Of a DNA stretch of 64,000 nucleotides, positions 57,371-64,000 are shown piece by piece. The position numbers were made by a program, and so were the translations under genes. The notes below the pieces were generated by a model. That model ran no database searches. It was not told the origin of the DNA and worked only from the letters and a program-made list of their open reading frames with translations. Source of the stretch: Ypsolopha sequella. Its lineage: Eukaryota; Arthropoda; Insecta; Lepidoptera; Ypsolophidae. The DNA lies in contig OW204000.1 in the NCBI GenBank assembly GCA_934047225.1, positions 13,410,001 through 13,474,000 on the forward strand. Reading direction: 5' to 3'. The stretch's first letter is position 1; each line of letters opens with the position of its first letter.

Positions 57371-57477
57371 ACTGATGATCTGCAAAGATGTGCGTCCTAT
57401 TTATACTGATAACTCCTAAATGCATTAGAAAAATCCATTTAATGAACTGCACCGGTTCATAAAACTAGATCTTAAGG
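57371..57477 (-). promoter_or_regulatory. Promoter of gene 6
   Basis: GAACCGGTGCA near 57448-57458, TATAAATAGG with first T at 57405, ATCAGTTG with start at 57373 (spacing 32). Confidence 0.7.
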
Positions 57478-57578
57478 TTATTATTAATGTCACCTTAAAG
57501 GAACAGCCGCTGTAGGTAGTAGTCTGTTTCGGGCTTAAAAAAATGCATCTCTCTGTCATTTCGGGATTTATTTACTAA

Positions 57579-57767
57579 ACTAGCGACCCGCCCCGGATTC
57601 GCATGGGCATGTATTATACATATAAACCTTCCTTTTGAATTACTCTATCTGTTATAAAAATCGCATCAAAATCCGTTGCGTAGTTTTAAAGATCTAAGCA
57701 TACATAGGGACAGACAGACAGCGGGAAGCGACTTTGTTTTATACTATGTAGTGATAGTGATAGTGAT
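57579..57767 (+). repeat. Repeat E insertion upstream of gene 6
   Basis: Copy of 53512-53700 with the same borders, so it was present before the tandem duplication. Confidence 0.75.
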
Positions 57768-58243
57768 AATTGTGCCAAGTGGTAGCGCCTGACAAACAAT
57801 TCGGCACCCTCTGAGAACGGAACCCAAATTTTTATTATTTGTTGTTTTACTTTAAAGTATGTACAAAAATCTGACCGAATTTGAAACTTGTGTAATATTA
57901 TTATAGAGCTGAAACAAATAACGTAGAAGAAATGCTACATTCTCGAGGTTTTTTAATAAGGAATCTTGGGCTTGTTTTTTTTATTTGCCGTGTTAGAGGC
58001 TATGGTAACATATATTCTGGGAAATTTTCAACTAACTGGTTACCTAGAACGGCTGAAGCTGTAGATCAATAGATATGTTAATAATATTATTATGATATAT
58101 ATATGTGTAGACCCCTGTGATAGATGGACGGACAGACGACCTTGGTTTTTTTTTTTTTTTAATAAATATGGTAAGAAAAAAATTACGCAGGCTATGAATG
58201 TTTCTGATATTAAACTAGAATAAAAAAAAAATATATATATATA

Positions 58244-59989
58244 CAGTGGTGGTCACATAATTACAGACACTTAAAGCATATTAAAATAACTAAGCTATTC
58301 CTATCTATATTTTTTATCAGACTACCATTGGAATTTACTACACAATTTAAAAATATTTGTGTAGGTATTGTGTAGTGTTAAAACGAAATTTTATCAACAA
58401 AATTTGTTTGTTCCTAATCTTTATTCGGTTTATCCTAATTGAAAGCAGTATAAACTTAACAAAGATATGGCCATATAATTAAAGACACTCCATTTGCTTA
58501 GAAGAAATAAAAAAAAATATTGTTGTTATTAAAATTATCTTTATTACACAAAATTCCCAACAAATTTATAAAACATTCCGGTACGTATCAATATTTGGTC
58601 GTATGTCTTTTGGCAGAAATTACAGCACGACATCTCTTGGGCATGGAAGCGATCAATTTTGTACAAGCTCCTACCGGAATTTGCTCCCATGCTTCTGTAA
58701 AGGCTGTGTAAAGTTGATCGACGTTGGATGTCCGCTTTGTCGCCACTGTCTTCTTCACCTGGTACCACAAATTTTCTATGGGATTTAAATCCGGGCTGTA
58801 CGGGGGCCAATCCAAGACTGTCACGGACTGGTTCCTTAAGAAGTCTTTTACTATTTTTGCAGTGTGTTTCGGATCATTATCCTGTTGGAAAGTCCAAATG
58901 ACCGGTAAATTTTGCTCGGCGTAGGGCAGCATGGCTTGTTCTAAAATATTCTTGTACCGCAATTTATCCATGTTGCCTTCTTTTTTCCTGACAGGTCCTA
59001 CACCAAGTCCTGAAAAGCAGCCCCACACTTTGATAATTCCGCCCCATTGTTTGACTACTTTCTTGGTATACTTTGGATCCATTTCTTTGTTTGGGGGGCG
59101 TCTATTATATTGTTTTCTATCAGAATTAATCATATTCATTTTTGTTTCATCAGAAAAGAGCACTTGTTCAGTCCAGTGTTGATATTTTTTAGCAAACGCT
59201 AATCTTGCCTTAACATTTTGCTTTTTGAAAAGTGGCACCTTTCGTGACACTCTTCCGTACAAGTTTGCCTCACATAGTCTCCATCTAATTGTTCTTGCAT
59301 ACACATCCTTCGACCCTCCTGCACCAAACAACTCCCAACGTATCAGTTCTGATCCCTTAAACGGATCTTTTTTTGCCAACAACACCATCTTAGAGTCTTC
59401 CCGCACAGTAGTTTGCCTTGGTCTCGGTTTTCTAGGTATGTTTTCGGTCGTGTTAAACTTCTTGGTATGTTTTATAGCATTCATAACCATGTCCTTAGAA
59501 CAGTTCAAGTGGTTTCCTATTTTTCTGTACGACCAACTTTTGGTACGAAAGTTCAAAATAATCTTCCTAGTGGTCGAATCGCAACTCTTGTTTTTTCCCA
59601 TATTGGTTGGTTTAAAACGTATTAATTTTAATGAAAATAGTTAAGTTTTTTCAGTAATATCGACGTTTCATGAAAATATGCGGCAAAACAAAGAAAAAGA
59701 GAATATAGTTCTTTATTTCTTTTTTAAATTCAGAACACAGTTTTTATTGTCTTTAATTAGCTGGCCAGCTACAAGTAAGTTAAAAAAAATTGTGTTACTT
59801 TCCCAGAGTGCGCAGTGGCTAAACTACTAACGAACACATGTATTTTTTTGTCCCACATTTTAAGAATACAATGTCACGTATGGTTTAATACCAATTACTC
59901 TATATTAAATACGTATTTAAGCAAATGGTAGCACCGTAACTAAGTTTTTTGTGGTCAATTAGGAGGTGTCTTTAATTATGTGACCACCA

Positions 59990-59992
<3 letters not shown>
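58244..59992 (-). mobile_element. Tc1-like transposon, apparently complete
   Basis: 1749 bp with inverted ends CAGTGGTGGTCACATAATTA, identical over 20 bp at both sides, and TA borders (58242-58243, 59993-59994) within an (AT)n tract. A further internal repeat (CATATAATTAAAGACACTCC, about 58472-58491) resembles the second binding site of Tc1 elements with bipartite ends. It encodes an unbroken transposase. The tidy ends, whole gene and absence from duplication copy A all point to recent insertion. Confidence 0.93.
58588..59601 (-). CDS. Tc1-like transposase, DD34E, intact
   Basis: 337 residues, the usual Tc1 length. Residues 1-60 are a helix-turn-helix DNA-binding start (S-Y-R-K-I-G-N-H-L). 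A linker with P-R-K-P-R-P-R-Q-T, a GRPR-like hook, follows. The catalytic core has Asp in L-F-S-D-E-T-K-M, Asp in F-Q-Q-D-N-D-P-K-H-T, and Glu in L-N-P-I-E-N-L-W, 34 residues after the second Asp. The enzyme excises and reinserts the element at TA sites in the nucleus. There is no stop or frameshift. About 390 bp separates the start from the right end and about 340 bp the stop from the left end. Activity is inference from intactness. Confidence 0.93.
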   Translation of the reverse strand: MGKNKSCDSTTRKIILNFRTKSWSYRKIGNHLNCSKDMVMNAIKHTKKFNTTENIPRKPRPRQTTVREDSKMVLLAKKDPFKGSELIRWELFGAGGSKDVYARTIRWRLCEANLYGRVSRKVPLFKKQNVKARLAFAKKYQHWTEQVLFSDETKMNMINSDRKQYNRRPPNKEMDPKYTKKVVKQWGGIIKVWGCFSGLGVGPVRKKEGNMDKLRYKNILEQAMLPYAEQNLPVIWTFQQDNDPKHTAKIVKDFLRNQSVTVLDWPPYSPDLNPIENLWYQVKKTVATKRTSNVDQLYTAFTEAWEQIPVGACTKLIASMPKRCRAVISAKRHTTKY

Positions 59993-60033
<41 letters not shown>

Positions 60034-60093
60034 TTATACTTGACAAAATAAGGACCACAAGATAATATACAAGATATATGTACTACTACTTAA

Positions 60094-60488
60094 TTTGATA
60101 TGTAAAAGTTTTAGCGTCCCTGTAACTACGTATGCGAAAAAACCCTCAGTGCGAAAGGGACGGATTCGTGGATAAGTAGCAAAAAGTCGTTTTTTTATTA
60201 ATACAAAATGTACTAAAGTTGCAATCAAAATTTCGTTTCGTCCTTTAAAAGCCACCTAATAAAATATAATTGCAGTAAAATATAATACGTCATTCTAAAT
60301 TGTCAAACCAGGAGAATTCGGGTCGAAAAAGAACTCATTTCAATAAATATTTCTTTCTAGCCGAATTTCTCCAATCGCGTTTCTGTTTTAACAGATCCCT
60401 AGAAAAAGATAAAAAAAAAACTATTTTATCAAAATAATACAGTAGATATAAAAGTTCTTAAAGTGTCGATTTTTTTCCGTAACGCGGT
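60094..60488 (+). repeat. MITE family A, 3'-truncated
   Basis: TTAA at 60090-60093, then the family left end and GTGCGAAAGGGACGGATTCG. It breaks off at TAACGCGGT, where the Ty3/gypsy fragment begins. Confidence 0.7.
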
Positions 60489-60591
60489 GTACAGCGGTGG
60501 TCCTTAAAATTAAATAAATATCGTTAAATTTTGTCGTACGATAGGTATAACAAGTATATTATTGTGGTTCACGATCGTACACATAAATATA

Positions 60592-61144
60592 ATGGAACAC
60601 GCACGTCCTCCGGCGGAACTCTCGGCAGAAGGTGGTCCAGTTGCCCGTGCAGACTCGTGGAGAAAATGGCGGAAACAATTCGAGGTATTTCTCAAGGCAT
60701 CCGGAGTGAGCAATGAACCCGAAGATATTCAAGCGAGCTTGTTAGTCAACCTCATCGGTCCCGTGGGATATGAGATATTTTCCACATTCTCACATAGTCA
60801 AGGAGAATCCGACAACAGTTTGAAGTGTCTACTCAAGAAGTTCGACATCCATTTTGGAACAAAGCCAAATGTGACGATGTCTCGTTTTAAGTTCTTTTCC
60901 CGGAATCAGGAGAACGGGGAGACGATTGACCAATTCGTCACATCCTTGAGACTTCTTAGCCAAACTTGTGAGTTTGGAAATCTGTTGGACAGCCTGATCA
61001 AGGACCGAATTGTGTGTGGTATTACCAGCAACGCTATACGAGATAGATTGTTGCGGTCGGAAGATTTAACTTTGGCGAAGGCAGTGCAGATTTGTGAGGC
61101 CGCCGAGTTATCTAACGAAGAAAGTCGCTGCTTAGAAGGAAACG
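60592..61144 (+). pseudogene. Ty3/gypsy-type gag, N-terminal part, cut by a LINE
   Basis: The likely start ATG is at 60592; an upstream in-frame start at 60562 is less plausible. About 184 codons read a retrotransposon gag with W-R-K-W-R-K-Q-F-E-V-F-L, then L-L-V-N-L-I-G and F-F-S-R-N-Q-E-N-G-E-T-I-D-Q-F. It continues to D-R-I-V-C-G-I and A-V-Q-I-C-E-A-A-E. This is the capsid-like region of Ty3/gypsy gags. The frame then enters the tail of an inverted LINE at about 61145. No LTR is visible between the MITE and this gag, so its 5' end is also missing. Confidence 0.8.
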
Positions 61145-64000
61145 TTCAAAATTCAAAATTCAAAATTCAAAAAGTTTATTTTGCAAAGTAGGTATATATA
61201 ATACACGTTTCACAAGTCAAATTTTAATCTTATAAAAATATATGTAATAAAATAATAAATGTACATGAACTACTTAGATTAAATGTTTATTTAATTTATG
61301 TAGCAATATATATACAATTAAAATTATAGGTAAAATATTATTATACAAGGTGAAATCCAATCAACCGCCCGAACCCATACCGGAGACCCGGCCAGGGACC
61401 AGGAACAAGGTTCAATGATCACCAACCGAGCCCCCAGCACGAATCCAGGCGGCCGACCAAATCCCATCCTATATACTACATAGTAATAGGTTACGTATAT
61501 AAATACATGCCTACCTCCGCCCATTCGATTAGTCTTGCTAAGAAGAACGGGCAAGAAACTTGGCAAGATCATGTCTTTTTTTTTTTAACATAAACTTAAA
61601 CTATACATTGAATTACTTATATCTACTTTAACCAAGGGATAAGAAAATACAAGACAGCAGGAATTCAGGTTCATGAAAAAAGAAAAACATATATATCTTT
61701 GCCTACCTGTCTCATATAGTCTATTTCCTTTTACAGTCTGTAATTAATTAATGTTTACTCTTAAGAGGAATCAAAAGTTAGGAAATTATATTAATTAATT
61801 AAATTATTACCTACTATCATCAAAATCAGTATCACTATAACACCATGCTTCACCATCATCCAAATATTCATTTATTTTATAATATGCCTTTTTCAGTAGG
61901 CCCTGCTTAATATACTGTTTAAACTTATTCTCTGACAAAGTAAGGACCTCTTTTGGAAGTTTATTGTAAAATCTTATACCATGTCCTACGAAAGAGGTAC
62001 TCACTTTGGCGAGTCTGACTTTTGGAAAAGCCAGTTTATACTTATTTCTGGTTTCCTTACAATGTTGCTCACCAAGCCTCGGGAGAGACTCAACATTTTT
62101 TCTAACATATCTAAGGACCTGGTAAATATATTCACAAGAAACAGTTAGTATATTAATTTCTTTGAACTTTTCTCTTAATGAATCCCGGTGCTTCATATTA
62201 TAAATAGCCCGAATTGCTCTCTTCTGCAAAACAAAGACTGCGTCTGTATCCGCGGCTCTACCCCATAACAGCATGCCGTATGACATAATGCTGTGAAAGT
62301 AACTAAAATAGACTAGTCTAGCAGTATCTACATCAGTAATTTGCCTTATGCGTCTAACAGCGTATGCGGCCGAACTAAGTCTACCACATAGGGCTTCTAT
62401 GTGGGGACCCCACTGAAGACGAGAGTCAACCGTAATGCCCAAAAACTTAGTTTCGTTAACTAACTCCAGCTTGGACCCCTGCAAAAGCAAATTACAATCC
62501 ACTTGAATAACATTTGGTAACGTGAATTTTATACATTTTGTCTTTTTTGCGTTTAAAACTAAATTATTTACAGTAAACCAATCAAGCACCAGTGATAAAG
62601 TTGTATTCGCGTCGTCAAGGATATCTTTACGTCTATTAACTTTAAAAATAAGTGACGTGTCGTCTGCGAATAGTACTATCTTAGTTAAGTCTTTAATTAA
62701 ATAGGGAAGGTCATTTATGTAAATTAAAAACAGCAAGGGCCCCAATATGGAACCCTGCGGGACACCCATTTTAACTAATGCTCCACATGATTTTACCCCA
62801 TTAATGTCTACCTTTTGAATACGATCACTAAGATACGACTTCATTAACGCCAAAGATTTGCCCCTCACTCCGTAGTGATCTAATTTACATAAGAGTGTTT
62901 CATGATTAACGCAGTCGAAGGCTTTCGAGAGGTCACAAAATACACCAAATGCATCCTGCTTTTCTTCCCAAGCATCAAAAATGTGCTTAACTAAAGCAAC
63001 TCCTGCATCTGTGGTTGACCTCCCTCTAGTGAATCCGTATTGTTCACAGTGAAGCAACTTATTTAAATTAAAATGAAATAACAATTGATTAAAAACTATT
63101 TTTTCAAAAACCTTACTCAAAACCGGTAAAACTGACACAGGTCTATAGTTTGATGGGTCACCGTTGTCGCCTGATTTAAAAAGGGGGATCAATTTACTAA
63201 ACTTCATTAAGTCAGGAAAGATACCATCATCTACACATTTATTAAAAATTAATGCCAAATAAGGAGCTATTAAATCAATAACAGAACTTATAACTTTCAC
63301 AGATAGGCCCCATAAGTCCTCGGTTTTTTTCAAGTTAAGCGATTTAAATGTTTTAATTACAGTTAATGAATTAATATGTTTAAAAGCAAATACAGAAAGA
63401 CACTGAGGTACGTTATCTATTAGAAGATCCTGCGCAAGCCCAGGGCTTGAATTTAAATCTTTAGTTGTTAAGGACGGAATTTCAGTAAAGAATTGTTCAA
63501 AGGCATTCGCAACCTCTTTATCTCCCGTAACGACTTCATTGTTAATACTTAACTTAAGCTCGTTATCACGTTTCTTACTTTTCCCAGTTTCAGTATTTAT
63601 GATGTTCCATACTGTTTTTACTTTGTTATCGGACCTTTTAAGTTTTTTATTTAAGTAGATACTTTTTGCTTTTAAACACACCAATTTAAAGATGCGTGAG
63701 TAATTTTTCATGAATTCAGTAAATTTAACATTATTATTGTAGGACTTTATGTCGTATAATTCGTATAAATGATTTCTGCTTTTGTAAATACCTGGAGTCG
63801 CCCAGTCACTGAAGGTGATTTTACTTTTGTTAGAAAGTTTTTGCATCTTAAACGTATTTTCGAACTCTTTGGAGACTATGTTGAAAAGGTCTGTAAAGAG
63901 AGCGTTTGGATCGTCTTGGAGAAGATTAAAATGTGCTAATTTAACTTCTAGGCTTGCTTTGAAACAATCTACTTTGTGAGTTGTAATAGGCCTGCAAAAA
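61145..64000 (-). mobile_element. Non-LTR retrotransposon inserted in gag, 5' part outside window
   Basis: Minus-strand element ending in CAAAATAAACTTTTTGAATT and three to four TTTTGAA repeats as its tail (61145-61190). Its 3' UTR is about 620 bp and its coding region is open to the window edge. The clean tail and whole frame suggest a young insertion. Confidence 0.9.
61807..64000 (-). CDS. LINE endonuclease/reverse transcriptase polyprotein, C-terminal part
   Basis: The frame is open from the right edge of the window through the stop near 61807, over 700 codons with no stop. The in-frame Met at 63846 is internal, because upstream codons keep the family pattern. The reverse transcriptase shows L-I-P-L-F-K-S-G-D, N-Y-R-P-V-S-V-L-P, D-L-S-K-A-F-D-C-V-N-H, G-V-P-Q-G-S-I-L-G-P, the catalytic F-A-D-D box, and L-N-A-K-K-T-K. 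A C-terminal F-L-G-I-T-V-D region and tail follow. It copies its own RNA at the target site. The motif style fits the jockey/CR1 group. The endonuclease would lie past the edge. Confidence 0.9.
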   Translation of the reverse strand, partial: FCRPITTHKVDCFKASLEVKLAHFNLLQDDPNALFTDLFNIVSKEFENTFKMQKLSNKSKITFSDWATPGIYKSRNHLYELYDIKSYNNNVKFTEFMKNYSRIFKLVCLKAKSIYLNKKLKRSDNKVKTVWNIINTETGKSKKRDNELKLSINNEVVTGDKEVANAFEQFFTEIPSLTTKDLNSSPGLAQDLLIDNVPQCLSVFAFKHINSLTVIKTFKSLNLKKTEDLWGLSVKVISSVIDLIAPYLALIFNKCVDDGIFPDLMKFSKLIPLFKSGDNGDPSNYRPVSVLPVLSKVFEKIVFNQLLFHFNLNKLLHCEQYGFTRGRSTTDAGVALVKHIFDAWEEKQDAFGVFCDLSKAFDCVNHETLLCKLDHYGVRGKSLALMKSYLSDRIQKVDINGVKSCGALVKMGVPQGSILGPLLFLIYINDLPYLIKDLTKIVLFADDTSLIFKVNRRKDILDDANTTLSLVLDWFTVNNLVLNAKKTKCIKFTLPNVIQVDCNLLLQGSKLELVNETKFLGITVDSRLQWGPHIEALCGRLSSAAYAVRRIRQITDVDTARLVYFSYFHSIMSYGMLLWGRAADTDAVFVLQKRAIRAIYNMKHRDSLREKFKEINILTVSCEYIYQVLRYVRKNVESLPRLGEQHCKETRNKYKLAFPKVRLAKVSTSFVGHGIRFYNKLPKEVLTLSENKFKQYIKQGLLKKAYYKINEYLDDGEAWCYSDTDFDDSR

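Larger units (their letters stand above)
54719..60488. repeat. Segmental duplication, copy B (contains gene 6 and a Tc1 insertion)
   Basis: Matches copy A from 50785. The match ends at TAACGCGGT (60488), inside MITE family A. It is longer than A mainly because of the 1749-bp Tc1 element, plus a few AT-rich additions near 56040-56230. Confidence 0.9.

Noticed and set aside
59225..59644. 139-codon frame on the plus strand
   Set aside because: Antisense shadow of the Tc1 transposase; the minus-strand frame has the catalytic residues.

Overview
The window looks like an AT-rich piece of an insect chromosome, most likely from a moth or butterfly. Three things point there: a cluster of small secreted cuticular-type protein genes (signal peptide beginning MFKLVVL, then Ala/Pro/Tyr/Gly-rich chains), a very dense load of short inverted-repeat DNA transposons, and BEL/Pao, Ty3/gypsy, non-LTR, Tc1 and mariner remnants of kinds common in Lepidoptera. 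I cannot name the species. No bacterial-type operon, CRISPR array or rRNA is visible.

Host genes. Six intronless genes for secreted, probably cuticular proteins lie at 26754-27356 (+), 31109-31495 (-), 36932-37495 (+), 43004-43495 (-), 52783-53274 (-) and 56850-57341 (-). Each has a TATA box 32-34 bp upstream of a TCAGT initiator. The first two share a cuticle C1-like module (D-G-R-P-x-D-T-L-x-V-N-L-D-x-x-A-H). The other four are A/P/Y-rich chains ending in Lys-Lys. All six carry one or two dibasic sites in the context H-x-[IL]-[KR]-K-R-[SQ]. The last three are near-identical copies. Two of them sit in a tandem segmental duplication (about 50785-54599 and 54719-60488). The third sits in an older copy whose flank is split by about 3.5 kb of extra DNA.

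Mobile DNA. 1-3746 is a decayed BEL/Pao element (gag, broken protease, integrase pieces, an LTR). 5.9-9.9 kb is a nest of LINE tail, MITEs and foldback elements. 10-25 kb is gene-poor and holds piggyBac-type, Tc1-type and Harbinger-type MITEs, a 268-bp tandem repeat and a 346-bp palindrome. 27-36.5 kb surrounds the first genes with more MITEs. 39.3-40.6 kb is a dead mariner. 42.0-42.7 kb is a long-TIR element flanked by TTAA. 44.0-44.6 kb is a 609-bp near-perfect palindrome next to a broken OTU-protease gene (44665-45128). 48.2-49.7 kb is a 5'-truncated LINE with one nonsense codon. 58.2-60.0 kb is an intact-looking Tc1-like transposon that landed in an (AT)n tract after the segmental duplication. 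60.6-64 kb is a Ty3/gypsy gag fragment broken by a LINE whose reading frame stays open to the window edge.

No clearly new multi-gene system was found. The most interesting signals are the conserved dibasic sites and flipped ACCGGT element of the cuticular genes, the datable duplication history, the long hairpins, and the OTU fragment.
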